Of a DNA stretch of 64,000 nt, positions 36,507 to 46,616 are shown piece by piece. The stretch is from Microvirga terrae (lineage in GTDB: Bacteria > Pseudomonadota > Alphaproteobacteria > Rhizobiales > Beijerinckiaceae), in the NCBI RefSeq assembly GCF_013307435.2, contig NZ_CP102846.1, positions 310,001-374,000 of the forward strand. Direction: 5' to 3'. Position 1 is the first letter of the stretch. Each line of letters starts with the position of its first letter. The notes under the pieces were generated by a model. The model did no database searches. It was not told where the DNA came from and was given only the letters and a program-made list of their open reading frames with translations. A program made the position numbers and the translations under genes.

Positions 36507-37657
36507 TCTGGTCGATCTGCCAAGCCTCGGCCAGTGGACCTGGGCGTATCCTGCATCAAGACGAACAGCGCACTGCTACGGGGTGTCGGGGTGGCAGAGA
36601 ACGCTGTTGTCTGGAGGAAAGTGGCCGACAGACTAATTCCACGACTGGATCCTTGCTGTGCCGCGTCGCGCCGCTGGCATCATTGTTTCAGACCACCCTA
36701 ATTGTAGATCTTCTCAGGCATAGCTAGTAGAAAGAGCAATGATGTCTGTGAATTCATTGCGATCGCTCGCCCTTCTTCTTCACTCATATCACTTTCTCGG
36801 CAATGAGACGTCTCAAACTTGGGTCGATGACAATAATCACATAGAGTGGCTGCTTGGACGGTCGTGGTGAGATGTTCTTCGATGATGCTCGGGACCAAAT
36901 GATTGCCCCTGAAGCAGATCCACCCGGTCTCACGACCGATAGGCAAGCAGAAAGCTAGTGGGCGTCTTCAGTGGAGTGGCGCTATGGGGCGCGGGTGCCT
37001 CCGCGTAGCATGACGAGCGTCAAATAATAAATACGCAAGTCAACACCCTGCGGAGGATAGCGGAGATAAACGCTGGAAGCCGAAGCTCTACGTCCGGAGC
37101 AGGCTCACTGTGACCGTCTGAAGCGCGCCTGAACGGCCACTTCACCATTGCCACTTACAGGATTGATCTGCGAACTCGCAGCCAATGCCAGTAACCGGAT
37201 AGGGGCCGATGTTATCAGCCCTCACTGGTGCGGTAAAGGCGGCTCGCTCAAGACCGTGCCGCAATTCTATCGCCTATTCCTAAGGTTATTCGCACTCCGA
37301 GCCCACCGGCCGCCCCTTCGTGCCTTGCAAGAAAGCAAACTGAGGCAATTCTATTCTGGCGCTTCCCGCACAAGAAGAACGCTGATCACCAAGAACTGAC
37401 ATGCCTGAATGCACGAGTGCCGCTGGAGCGAATAGGATATGGCTCGGCAAGTAATTTCCAAAGCTTGGGCTCACATGGTGAGAAGCCTTGTATAGCCCCT
37501 ATTGACAATCTGGGATACAGATCGTCTTCGCTCCATAATACGAAACGAGTGTGAGGTCACCCCTTCTTCGTTCCAGCCAACACCAATCGCCAAGCTTGGC
37601 TCGAAAGATGCGAGAGTCCGCGTGAGCTCGATCAGCACCCTATTATCAGCACCCTAT
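36507..37657. other. 1.1-kb region without recognised gene
   Basis: Only short frames of uncertain quality. One minus-strand frame (36698-36946, TTG start) contains CDYCHRPKFETSHC with paired cysteines and could be a small zinc-binding protein, but its start is weak and I do not call it. Confidence 0.35.
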
Positions 37658-37920
37658 TCAGGAGATCGGGAAGCGCGGGGGCGGTGCACCAGCCAACCCC
37701 AGCTTCGCGTCGACCGAGTATCTGCCTGAACCTGTGACATACAGCAGAAGAAAGCCGCCGATGATGCTAATGTTTTTGTAGAAGTTTATCATGTTTGCAT
37801 AGCGGTCGACCCCATCCATGCTCCAATAGGAATGACCGATGAATGCGGTGACAAGGGTATAGAGTGCGAGCACCACCGCGAACGGTTGGCCTGCCCCATG
37901 TGGGTGATCCGTATGTGATG

Positions 37921-38745
37921 TTAATTCAGCGTCGGTCTGGGCGCCAGCTTGGAAGCCGAGACCAAGACCTCAGGTGCAGGTGGCCGGTAGCCCAGGGATG
38001 AGTGCGGGCGCACCGTGTTGTAATGCCGGCGCCAACTCTCGATGATCACCTTTGCCTCTTCCAGAGTGTAGAAGATCTCTCCTTTCAGCAACTCGTCCCG
38101 CAGCTTCGAGTTGAAGCTCTCGCAATAGCCGTTCTCCCAGGGACTGCCCGGCTCGATGTAAGCCGTCCTGGCGCCCACAGCCGCGATCCACTCGCGCACC
38201 GCTTTGGCCACGAACTCGCTGCCGTTGTCGGAACGAATATGGCCTGGAATACCACGCAGGATGAACAGGTCCGAGAGCACGTCGATCACATCGACGGCTT
38301 TCAGCTTCCGGTTCACCCGGATCGCAAGGCACTCGCGCGTGAACTCGTCGATGACGTTGAGCATGCGGAACTTGCGCCCGTCATGGGTGCGATCTTCGAC
38401 GAAGTCATACGACCAGACATGGTTGGGGTACTCCGGCCGCAGCCGGATGCAGGATCCGTCGTTGAGCCAGAGCCGGCCTCTCTTGGGTTGCTTTTGTGGC
38501 ACTTTGAGCCCCTCCCGCCGCCAAATCCGCTCGACCCGCTTCTTGTTCACGAGCCAGCCAGCGTCTCGCAGCAGGGCTGTGATGCGCCGGTAGCCATAGC
38601 GGCCGTACTGAGTGGCCAGAGCGATGATGTCGGCCGTCAAAGCCGCTTCATCCACCGGCTGTTGGGGGACCTTGCGCTGGGTAGAGCGATGCTGGCCCAG
38701 AACCCGACAGGCCAACCGTTCCGAGACACCATATTTGGCGATCAC
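37921..38745 (-). CDS. IS3-family transposase OrfB
   Basis: Catalytic part with HTH_21 region (DIIALATQYGRYGYRRITAL) and rve integrase core: HVWSYDFVEDRTHDGRKFRM (first Asp), IRSDNGSEFVAKAVREWI (second Asp) and PGSPWENGYCESFNSKLRDE (Glu). HYNTVRPHSSLGYRPPAPE closes the domain. The first start codon in frame is the GTG at 38745, but natural synthesis is probably as an OrfAB fusion beginning upstream. Confidence 0.93.
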   Translation of the reverse strand: MIAKYGVSERLACRVLGQHRSTQRKVPQQPVDEAALTADIIALATQYGRYGYRRITALLRDAGWLVNKKRVERIWRREGLKVPQKQPKRGRLWLNDGSCIRLRPEYPNHVWSYDFVEDRTHDGRKFRMLNVIDEFTRECLAIRVNRKLKAVDVIDVLSDLFILRGIPGHIRSDNGSEFVAKAVREWIAAVGARTAYIEPGSPWENGYCESFNSKLRDELLKGEIFYTLEEAKVIIESWRRHYNTVRPHSSLGYRPPAPEVLVSASKLAPRPTLN

Positions 38746-38777
38746 ATGCTCTACACAGGCGCGACGGCGGGCGGGGC

Positions 38778-39056
38778 CTACCAGTTTCCCGACGCAGCTT
38801 CCTTGAGGATGAGCTTCTCCAGGGTGAGATCCGAGACCGCCCGGCGCAGCCGGGCGTTCTCCAGCTCGAGCTCCTTCATCCGTTTGACTTGATCGGATTT
38901 GAGTCCGCCGTACTCATTGCGCCACCGGTAGTACGTGACCTCCGTCACACCGATCTGGCGGATGGCCTCGGCCATCGTCCGGCCTTGTGCCGTCAGCACG
39001 TCTACCTGTCGTAACTTGGAAACGATTTCTTCGGCCGTGTGCCTCTTCTTGCCCAT
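38778..39056 (-). CDS. IS3-family transposase OrfA
   Basis: A 92-residue DNA-binding subunit: KRHTAEEIVSKLRQVDVLTA then RQIGVTEVTYYRWRNEYGGL form the helix-turn-helix, followed by a leucine-zipper-like MKELELENARLRRAVSDLTL used for multimerisation. Near its 3' end the heptamer GGGAAAC (38790-38784) is a standard -1 slippery site that would join it to OrfB. Confidence 0.92.
   Translation of the reverse strand: MGKKRHTAEEIVSKLRQVDVLTAQGRTMAEAIRQIGVTEVTYYRWRNEYGGLKSDQVKRMKELELENARLRRAVSDLTLEKLILKEAASGNW
38784..38790 (-). promoter_or_regulatory. programmed -1 frameshift heptamer GGGAAAC of the IS3 element
   Basis: In the OrfA frame the codons read tcG GGA AAC; slipping back one base gives GGG AAA and continues as KLVGPARRRACVEHVIAKYG, directly entering OrfB. 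This is the X-XXY-YYZ form used by IS3 elements to make the OrfAB transposase. Confidence 0.7.
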
Positions 39057-39366
39057 CTTCAGTCCTCCTTCGGCTCAAAAGCCATACTTCAGGGAGGATC
39101 ACTTTTCAGGGGGCAGACCACGGTCGCGTCCAGACCCCGAGAATAACCGCGATGGACACTAGGAACTCGACGATTATCGCCACGAGAGTAGCAATCATTG
39201 GCAAGGGAACGCCGCTCTGCGTCACGTAAGCAACGGTTCCTGTGTAGTCTGTAAGCTTACCCCAGCCGAATGTTAGAAACAGGAGGGCAAGCAGGATACG
39301 AGCGATCAGTATGCCCCCGTCTCTGATCCTTCCAGCGCCGAAGTCGTTCATGAGCCGGCTCCATAT

Positions 39367-39576
39367 TTATTGACGACTTGCAATTTTTGCAAGGCGGGAG
39401 AGCGCGACGTGACGGCAGCAAACAGTCAGTGCACCCACGATCCCCGTGTTCCAAGCAAGGATATGTGTTCCTGTAAACATGAGTGCGACGCAGGCCAAGT
39501 CTGCGCCAAGCGTAACGTCTGCGCCGAACGCCAAATTCTTCAACTCCAACCCCTTCCTCGATCCTTTGCTTCTCAC
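39367..39576 (-). CDS. small membrane protein upstream of doxX
   Basis: About 69 residues from the GTG at 39576, which has AGGAG six bases upstream. A basic N-terminus (RSKGSRKG) precedes two short hydrophobic stretches (LGADLACVALMFTGTHILAW and GIVGALTVCCRHVAL). It ends 15 bases before the doxX start, so the two form an operon now broken by IS3. Not recognised as a named family. Confidence 0.5.
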   Translation of the reverse strand: MRSKGSRKGLELKNLAFGADVTLGADLACVALMFTGTHILAWNTGIVGALTVCCRHVALSRLAKIASRQ

Positions 39577-39924
39577 TTTCGTCTCCTTTCTGACCTTTGT
39601 TTCTGTCACCTCTCCATTGGACTGAATCCACCGAGTTAAGGAGAATGCTCCAGTCTGGCGCCTCAACCAATTCTACGCAGGTATCTGTCGGCTTATGCTA
39701 AGGTTTGGGGGCTGGGCACGATGAATGAGGGAGCTTTGTCAGCGGCGCGATATGCTACTGGCAGCCTCGCGTTAATCTTCTCACTCGTTTTCTGCCGCAT
39801 AAGCACCACTGACACCCCAGTCATCCGCTCGTTTTGGCAGGCCAATCGAGCTCCCCAACAAGGAGGGCAGCCTTTCGCAATGGCCGTTGCTAAACTCGAG
39901 TTGATATCTCATACCGAGCCTCGC

Positions 39925-40330
39925 GGATCACCATTGAGGCGCCCGTTCCCGCAAGGCGATCGACATGATGGTCTATGGCTGAACCGTGAGCTAGGTCCAT
40001 ACTGCGCAGCAGAGATCGAGAACTCCATTGTAGAACGTGAACACCCATTTCAAGATCCAGTTCTCTCTGATGAACTGCCAGCTGTTCTCGACAGGGTTAA
40101 CTCAGGTGATTTTGTAGGCAGCGGCAACAGGGTGATGTTGGCCAGCACCGTCAGCTTCCGCGAGACGTGCCATCCAGCCTATTTGAGCAGCACCGCATAC
40201 GTATCCAACGTGAGATTCACTTTGGGAGTATGACTGTTGACAATGCGGCCATGGCCGTACTGGTCGCGCGAGTGACAGAGCTCGCATCACGGTCCTGGGT
40301 GCATTGTACCTGTGGATCATCCGTCGATAC
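39925..40330 (-). pseudogene. IS630-family transposase 3' remnant
   Basis: Minus-strand frames give ANITLLPLPTKSPEL, then after a frameshift PVENSWQFIRENWILKWVFT and FYNGVLDLCCAVW, then an in-frame stop and TIMSIALRERA. These are the C-terminal DDE block and tail of an IS630 transposase. Several stops and frameshifts; no ends seen. Confidence 0.7.
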
Positions 40331-40439
40331 TTTGATGTAATTGCCGTCGTTCATCGTGGTCGCATACACTCTTCAGTGCAGGATAGTGCTCGATTCGCTT
40401 TCCTGAGGCCCTTCTCGGGCGCGTTTCCTCCCTGAACTT

Positions 40440-40470
40440 GGGCTGCCGGCAGTAGCAGCCCATTTCTTTT
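40440..40470 (+). terminator. rho-independent terminator-like hairpin
   Basis: Stem GGGCTGC / GCAGCCC (7 pairs) with an 8-base loop followed by ATTTCTTTT. It follows no intact gene, so it may belong to a lost transcription unit. Confidence 0.5.
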
Positions 40471-41101
40471 GGCCTCGACTGTTGTGGCGGTCAGTAACTC
40501 TGCCGACGCGTGTGGCAGTTTACGATCGTGGATGCCTCAGTCAGGCTATCCTGCTGGCCTTATTGGATCACGCCATCCAGGAAACGCGGGCCGCTGTCCG
40601 GGCGGCACGATTGGCCGCCGCGCCGGTTCGCTCGCATGGTCTGACAAATGACAGAAGCGCGAAAAGCCGTGACTGATCACCTGAGTGGCGCCGACTTGAA
40701 TACTGATTATCGGCTAACGGGCATGCTTCCATGTCGACCGCCAACGGCTCTGGTAAGAAGATTGTTCTTCTCGACAAGGATCGGGCATTCTCGAAAGACC
40801 ACACGAAGCTTCGGTAGCATACTGCCGAAGTGGTAATCGCATAGCATCAATCCGCACACGAGAGGCCGCTCCTAGCGACCTCCCCTCGGGTCGTAAGCGA
40901 AGAAGCCGTGAAACCGATATTCTCTCAACTCAGGAGCGACGGATAGGTTCTTGAGTGCACCCTCAGTACGTCGGGAGCATCGTCATGGTATATCGGGCTA
41001 GTGCCCTCGCTCTTGGGGCCATGCAGCCATACGAATCGCCCAGCAAGGAACTTGTTCGGGTTTACTACGAGTAAGTCTTCAAAGCAGCTTAGGAGGCAGA
41101 T

Positions 41102-42073
41102 GTGATCCCTCCCACCCATAACCGCTTGACACGTCGCGGTTTCTGTCTCTGCTGTACCGGCGCCACGATATTCGCCGCCACCGGTGGATGGCTGACGCCG
41201 AGAGAGGCTTATGCTCAGGCAAAAGGTATCGTAGGTGTGATCCGCGCCGCTGCTGAAAGAGATCCCATCAAGTTGCATCATCTGCGGGGCAATGTCAGTG
41301 TCCTTGAGGGATCTGGCGGCAACGTTGCTGTTCTCCCCGGATCTGACGGTAAGGTTCTGATTGATGCGGGCATCTCGGCATCACGATCTCGCATAGTCGA
41401 GGCCATGAGCACGCTCGGTCCAGAACCTATACGGCATTTGATCAACACTCACTGGCATTTCGACCACACTGACGGCAATGAGTGGCTGAAAATGGAAGGT
41501 GCAAATATTCTAGCTCATGAGAATACGATCAAGCACCTCAGGTCGGCACAACGAGTCGAAGACTGGGATTTCAACTTCCCACCATCACCACCGGCGGCAC
41601 TTCCCACCGAGTCCATGTCTGCTGAGAAGTCGCTTCGGTTGAACAATTCGACACTGCTTCTGAAGCATCAACGTGATGCACATACGGACGGCGACATTAC
41701 AGTCGCATTTGCCGAAGCCGACATCTTCCATACAGGCGACATATACTGGAACGGCATTTATCCGTTCATCGATTACTCGACCGGCGGAAGCATCGACGGA
41801 ACGATCCGAGCCGTCGATGCTATCCTTGAAACCATAAGCGCTGAGACGATTGTCGTTCCTGGGCATGGGCAGCCCGTGAGCAACAAAACAGAACTAAAAG
41901 ACTATCGAGAGATGCTGGCCTCGATCCGCAGCAATGTAGCCGAACTAAAGAAGCAGGGTAGATCACTGGATGAAGCGATTGCTGCAAGACCAACCGCCAC
42001 GTTCGATGCTAAGTGGGGACAGTTCGTTATCGATCCTGCCTTCTTCGCAAAGCTCGTTTACGAAGGTGTCTGA
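41102..42073 (+). CDS. Tat-exported metallo-beta-lactamase-fold hydrolase
   Basis: A 323-residue periplasmic hydrolase. It starts at GTG 41102 with AGGAGG five bases upstream; an overlapping ATG is followed by a stop. A twin-arginine leader (LTRRGFCLCCTGATIFAATG) is present. Metal-binding motifs: THWHFDHTDGN (HxHxDH, about residue 116), the His in HTDGDITV (about 198), HTGDIYWNG (Asp) and VVPGHGQPV (last His). The second part (SNVAELKKQGRSLDEAIAAR) resembles the C-terminal helix of the periplasmic MBL subfamily. Substrate unknown. No operon partners. Confidence 0.88.
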   Translation: MIPPTHNRLTRRGFCLCCTGATIFAATGGWLTPREAYAQAKGIVGVIRAAAERDPIKLHHLRGNVSVLEGSGGNVAVLPGSDGKVLIDAGISASRSRIVEAMSTLGPEPIRHLINTHWHFDHTDGNEWLKMEGANILAHENTIKHLRSAQRVEDWDFNFPPSPPAALPTESMSAEKSLRLNNSTLLLKHQRDAHTDGDITVAFAEADIFHTGDIYWNGIYPFIDYSTGGSIDGTIRAVDAILETISAETIVVPGHGQPVSNKTELKDYREMLASIRSNVAELKKQGRSLDEAIAARPTATFDAKWGQFVIDPAFFAKLVYEGV

Positions 42074-42722
42074 ATGTAAGGATCTGGCCTCACACCGCAT
42101 TATGAAGTTCTCTCACCATCGTTCCTCCAGTCGTCCAGAGCGAGACGCATTTTATGTTAGATGCTAAAGGTGGGGCGACCTTATGGTATTGTATTCACAC
42201 GTGCCAGAACATCACCTGATATGTCGGCGTAGGTCCTATCGTCTCAACATCGCGCGCTCTTGAATTAATCGGTACAGATCGAACGCCTGAAAAGCCGATA
42301 CAGATCGCAATATCGTCGCGAGGCATGTTCGTATGCTTCTTGTATGACATCAGCTCATCTACTGATACAAATAAGGATACCATTATGGCTAGCATGAAGG
42401 GTGTTAAACCATTCAACCGTTCCCGAGCCTGTCCCTGCTCTGATCTTTCCAAATTTGACACCAAGGCCGGAGCATTTGTTTATTTGCCCCCCGCCCGTTG
42501 CAACCTCTTGGATCCAACAGTTGAATACTCAGAGCATCGACGCAGAGCGCAGCCCTCATGCCAGAACTCAGCGAGGCTGTAGATTACCGATAAAGGTAGA
42601 TCTACGAATGACGCACCATCCCCGTCCCGAGCCTCGCACACCAGTGGGATTGCTCTGGCGATGAATCATCTTCACGAGGGTTCAGACAAAGTCCGACCTG
42701 CTCATAGGGCTATTTGATACGT
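42074..42722. other. intergenic region, nothing firm
   Basis: Possible tiny genes exist, for example from ATG 42385 with AAGGA upstream (MASMKGVKPFNRSRACPCSD), but the reading frame resembles no family. Left uncalled. Confidence 0.3.
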
Positions 42723-42875
42723 CTATGGCCCAGTCATGACGCTTATATGCTGCCTGCGGGCCTTTGCTGCTCCCATTGCTAGGATGCTTCCCGCACCACC
42801 GATGTCGAGCGCAAGAACCAGAACTGTTAAGACAGCCATCACTCGTCTCGACCCCCAGTAACTCCAATCACCCAT
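42723..42875 (-). CDS. possible 50-residue membrane peptide
   Basis: Starts at ATG 42875 with AGGAG seven bases upstream. One hydrophobic segment, VMAVLTVLVLALDIGGAGSI, preceded by GSRR and followed by a basic AAKARRQ, predicts a single membrane helix. No family recognised; could be chance. Confidence 0.3.
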   Translation of the reverse strand: MGDWSYWGSRRVMAVLTVLVLALDIGGAGSILAMGAAKARRQHISVMTGP

Positions 42876-43293
42876 TCTGCGTCTCCTGTGACCTGCTATG
42901 CAGGATTGCGATGCGGTGCATGCGATCGTCAAACATGGCTAGTAGGGAATCGTAGGTGGAGCCCTCAAGGTGCGTGGAAAAACGTAGTGCGCCTGGCTAT
43001 GTCTCGAGGGTTCGCTCGCCATGTGGACATCAGCCACCACGGCGATGCCATTGTTGTCGCCCATAGAAGCGAGGTATTAGCAGCCGCTACGATCAGAGCC
43101 GGGAGATCGGCTAAGGGGCTTTACACCCACTTTGCCCATCCTAGGAACAACGATACCGAAATAGTCATCTTTGTCCTCAGCTTAGTGGTGCAGAACACAA
43201 CTTAGGCCAACGTTTTCAGACCAGCCAAGGCCTCTCTTTCCCATGTACACCGGTGGGCTCTCAGACAACACAGCTCATGTGGTCAATCAGCTA
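42876..43293. other. intergenic region left of IS630 element
   Basis: About 420 bases with nothing recognised; the sequence resumes at 44337 after the insertion. Confidence 0.3.
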
Positions 43294-44334
43294 GAGCCAT
43301 TTCCGCTTACTCCGGTTCATATCCAGCGGCCCTGAAGTAGTTAGCGCATTCCTCGGGCGAGAACTCGTCTAACAGTTCACCGATGGTCTGCCAGAGCGCG
43401 TCCTTGGTGCGGGCAGCCGCCTTGCGCAGCAGTGCCTTAAGCTTGGCGAAGGCATTTTCAATTGGGTTGAAGTCAGGGGAATACGGCGGCAGGCGCCTCA
43501 ACGTCGCCCCTGTTGCCGCGACAAGCTCCCGCACCGTCGCGCTCTTGTGCGGCGGCAGGTTGTCCAGGATCACCACGTCGCCCGGCCGGAGGGTCGGCAC
43601 CAGGATCTGCTCGACATAAGCCGCAAACCACGGGCCGGTCATCGGCCCATCCAGCACCATCGGCGCGGTAAACCCGCTCAAGCGTAGACCGGCCACAAAG
43701 GTGGTGGTCTTCCAATGTCCGTGCGGCAGTCCGACCCGCAAGCGTTGGCCTCGCGCGCAGCGTCCATACAGGCGTGCCATCTTGGTCGAGGCGCTGGTCT
43801 CGTCGATGAACACCAATCGTTCCGGGTCGAGATCCAACTGCCCGTCAAACCAAGCCTCGCGCGCGGCTCTGACATCGGGCCGGTCGCGCTCGCAGGCGTG
43901 GGCGGTTTTTTTTGACGGTGATCGCCCGCGCGTGGAAGAAGCGCCAGAGCGTGCCGATGCCAGCCGAGACGCCGCGCTCCTGCTTCAGCCTCGCCTGCAT
44001 CTCGTGAAGAATGATATGCGAGGAGGCTTCAATCAGCTCCAGCAGAAAAGCCGCATGCGCGTCGAGCTTGGAGTGCCTGGGTTGACCCTGCCGGCGGGCA
44101 GCCACCTCGCCGGATCGAGCGCGGCGCACCCACAGAACGGCGGTTGAGATGCCGACCCCATAGCGGGCGGCGGCCTGCCGCACTGAGGCGCCACCCAGGG
44201 CTGTCTTGATCACCCGGTCCCGCAGATCCTGACTGTAAGCGCGTGCCATGCCGTGCCTCCATGTCTGGACGCCAGCAGGCCACATCAGATCTCAAAGCGG
44301 AATCCCTCCGACTCGGAATAGTCGGAAAAGGCTC
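43294..44334 (-). mobile_element. IS630-family insertion sequence with defined ends
   Basis: Terminal repeats GAGCCATTTCCGCTTACTCC (from 43294) and, on the other strand from 44334, GAGCCTTTTCCGACTATTCC agree at most positions. Each side is flanked by TA (43292-43293, 44335-44336), the duplicated target of this family. Length 1041 bases. Confidence 0.85.
43307..44249 (-). CDS. IS630-family transposase, two frames joined at an A8 run
   Basis: The first frame (44249-43913) holds the helix-turn-helix: ARAYSQDLRDRVIKTALGGA and SVRQAAARYGVGISTAVLW. It ends at eight As (43913-43906, read on the minus strand). One base must be skipped, or lost by slippage, to enter the second frame, KTAHACERDRPDVRAAREAW then FDGQLDLDPE. 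The catalytic part follows: RLVFIDETSASTKMARLYGR, GDVVILDNLPPHKS and LPPYSPDFNPIENAFAKLKA (D, D, E). No other lesion is seen, so the element may be active through slippage, or the run may simply have gained one base. Confidence 0.85.
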
Positions 44335-44336
44335 TA

Positions 44337-45176
44337 GTCTCACAAGGCTCCATATTACGAGGCCCCACAGAATACCTGAGCATCCAATTAGCGCATCATA
44401 CCTCTCGATCAGTTCAGATAGACTGAAACCAGTTGAATTGAAGCGATCATCTTCAGGAGATTCATTTTTATGGCAAACCAAGGAATTCCGGCCTCTCTTA
44501 GCTTTGAGATGCAGGTTATCCTCGTTGCCGAGCATCTGGCGACTGGCAATACTCACAGTGCGACCTCGTCATAGATGCGGTCCATATCAGTCAAGATGAT
44601 CTCTTGCGGAGATGTCACGATAAGGTTTTGGAAGTGGCATGTGGCCCAAGAGTTTGCGCACGATCAAGACCGTCAGATACAAGCATCACTCCTCCCCGCC
44701 TCAGATCATCATCTGTGTGGTCTGGTTGTCTTTCCGCTTCCTCTGAGCTATCCGCTGGCTGCGGAGAGGCTGCTCAATCCGGCGTGCTCCTCTCCTATGG
44801 CAGATGCGGAAGTTGGCCCCGATTGATGCTCGCTGCCTCACTTGAAGCTTGGATACGCGTTTGGCAGATGCACGTTCGGATCTGATTAGAAACGGCAGAT
44901 TCGGGAGACGTCCGGAGGATAGGGGTTGCGATCATCCCAGTAATTGACATGAATGAAGGAGTGCCGAAAGCAGCCTGCTTATCGAGAGCAATCGGAACCC
45001 GATTTTGGCATTCCCCGCGCCGCCGAGCAGATAGACGCCGATGCCCTTGAGCGGCGGCTCGGTTCCTGAATTAAAGGAGCTATTTATGAATCTCTGAAAC
45101 AAAATGGATGCGGTGGATCCCTAGAAAGTCCACCTTGACGGATGTAGCGCTTGAAGCATCCGGAACGCCGAAACCA
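44337..45176. other. intergenic region, nothing recognised
   Basis: 840 bases between IS630 and the porin gene. A minus-strand stretch near 45000-45060 reads EPPLKGIGVYLLGGAGNAK, possibly a gene fragment, but the family is not known to me. Confidence 0.3.
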
Positions 45177-46616
45177 TTAATACGTTGCGATCATGCGGAT
45201 GCCGGCCACTGCTTCATCCCGGAGAGCTCTGACGGGATTGGTCTTCGGATCTGGTACATGACCTCCCGGATGGAAGATGTACTGGAAGTCGGGCTGAAGG
45301 AACCATCCGTTCGCCAGTTGAAGTTGATACGTCATTTCCAGGACGGCCTCGTAGTCCCTGATCACGGTAGGCGCTCGGGAAAAGAAAGCCGTGTCGCGGT
45401 CGAAGCCGCGAGCCCTGGACGAGATTGATCCATATCCGAATGCGATGCCGAACACATCGTCCTTCCGGGTTGGCACGAGGCCCTTGAAGCTCAAGCCTGC
45501 ATCTGCGTAGAAATTGATTAGGCTCCTGTCCGCTGGGCTGAACGACAGCCTCGTGAACATGCCGACTTCCGGGCCCGAGTATTCACCGCTGGACCCCCCG
45601 CTCCGGTCACGCCACAGGGTCTGGTCGAGTACGCCGTAAACACCTTGATTGCCGCGATGGCGGGCAGGTTGGCCCAAGCTTTCGGGATCCGCCAGGGGAA
45701 AACCACCGGCGTCGAACCGGAGATCATTGAATTGGGCTGTATGATACCAGGTGCCAACCTTCAAGGTTCCCGGAAGGCTTCGTGCCCCATTATCTGAATT
45801 GTAGGTGTATTGCGCTTCGCCGATGTAAAGTGGCGGGTCATCTAGCCTAAAGTTCGTCCCTCTGCGGTTGAGGCGCTGGGGATCCGCATCACCGGGCCCA
45901 GCCGGATCGCCATTGAATACTGCAAGGAGCAGCGTCAGTGGGGTGTCCGGAGATTTGACCTTGATTCGCGCTCCCGGAGCGGAAAGCGGATAGGCTGGCC
46001 CTCCACTGGGCAGGGCGGCTGCGGTGATGGCAGGCCATCCGAACGTGGCATTCACGAACAGCCCTGCGTAGCTGCTTGTCAGGAATTCCGAGTCGACGGC
46101 CATCTGCCCGATGCGGATTGATGCCCATGTCCCGATTTCCTGTTCGAGCCAGACCTCCTGCAGCCGTGTCGAGGGAAGGGCCTCAATGCCACTGACGGTC
46201 AGGAGATTGCTGAGATAGTAGCGAGACAGTCCCCGCCCGTGGATCTGGAGGAAGTTTGCGTGGATCGTCGCCCCGGGCCACCCTACGAGGGTATGCAAGT
46301 CGGCATGCACGATGCCTTCCAGCTTTCCTTCATAGATCGGGCCAGTCCGGACGCCGCCCTTCAGGTTTGCCAGAGCCTCGGCGGTGTAATTGACGCAGAG
46401 TTGGAGCCCAGTGGTGTCCAGGTCCTTGGGAAAGCCTTGTATCGTCCAGGTGCTTGCCAGTGTCTCGGATGCGCTACATGGCTCCGGAGGTCTAAGGGGC
46501 CGTGCGTTGTCCTGAGCAGCCGCACCACATGCGACCAGCGAAGTCGTTACTCCATAAGCAAGCAGCGCTGATACAGACCTGAAGCTCCAGACGTCGCCGC
46601 GCGCGGTGCTATACAT
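45177..46616 (-). CDS. OprB-family carbohydrate-selective porin
   Basis: Outer-membrane beta-barrel of 479 residues. The leader (VSALLAYGVTTSLVACGAAA) is followed by about 30 linker residues and then alternating amphipathic strands. Family blocks are LQEVWLEQEIGTWASIRIGQ, DSEFLTSSYAGLFVNATFGW and LLLAVFNGDPAGPGDADPQR; it ends in IRMIATY with a C-terminal aromatic as needed for barrel assembly. The late block YEAVLEMTYQLQLANGWFLQ, PDFQYIFHPGG is diagnostic of OprB. Single gene; substrate unknown. Confidence 0.9.
   Translation of the reverse strand: MYSTARGDVWSFRSVSALLAYGVTTSLVACGAAAQDNARPLRPPEPCSASETLASTWTIQGFPKDLDTTGLQLCVNYTAEALANLKGGVRTGPIYEGKLEGIVHADLHTLVGWPGATIHANFLQIHGRGLSRYYLSNLLTVSGIEALPSTRLQEVWLEQEIGTWASIRIGQMAVDSEFLTSSYAGLFVNATFGWPAITAAALPSGGPAYPLSAPGARIKVKSPDTPLTLLLAVFNGDPAGPGDADPQRLNRRGTNFRLDDPPLYIGEAQYTYNSDNGARSLPGTLKVGTWYHTAQFNDLRFDAGGFPLADPESLGQPARHRGNQGVYGVLDQTLWRDRSGGSSGEYSGPEVGMFTRLSFSPADRSLINFYADAGLSFKGLVPTRKDDVFGIAFGYGSISSRARGFDRDTAFFSRAPTVIRDYEAVLEMTYQLQLANGWFLQPDFQYIFHPGGHVPDPKTNPVRALRDEAVAGIRMIATY

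Larger units (their letters stand above)
37887..39120 (-). mobile_element. IS3-family insertion sequence, complete
   Basis: Ends TGGCCTGCCCCATGTGGGTG (from 37887) and, on the other strand from 39120, TGGTCTGCCCCCTGAAAAGT, both leading to TGATCC, form imperfect inverted repeats. A 4-base direct repeat CGGT flanks it (37883-37886 and 39121-39124), as in the IS407 group. Length 1234 bases with orfA and orfB. Confidence 0.88.
37658..39351 (-). pseudogene. doxX-family gene interrupted by IS3 element
   Basis: The 5' half (39351-39121) encodes ARILLALLFLTFGWGKLTDY, IATLVAIIVEFLVSIAVILG and VWTRP; the 3' half (37886-37658) encodes FAVVLALYTLVTAFIGHSYW, ANMINFYKNISIIGGFLLLY and VTGSGRYSVDAKLGLA. These are the four membrane helices of a DoxX/DoxD-type inner-membrane protein, about 150 residues. 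Removing the IS3 and one CGGT copy joins them in frame at GVWTRP-FAVV with no other lesion, so the insertion is recent. GGAG precedes the ATG. Confidence 0.88.

Noticed and set aside
36698..36946. Possible small Cys-pair protein on the minus strand
   Set aside because: Only a TTG start without a clear ribosome site; no family recognised.
38002..38892. 296-codon plus-strand frame
   Set aside because: Antisense of IS3 OrfB.
39721..40233. 170-codon plus-strand frame
   Set aside because: It is antisense to an IS630 transposase relic whose conserved C-terminal motifs are clear on the minus strand.
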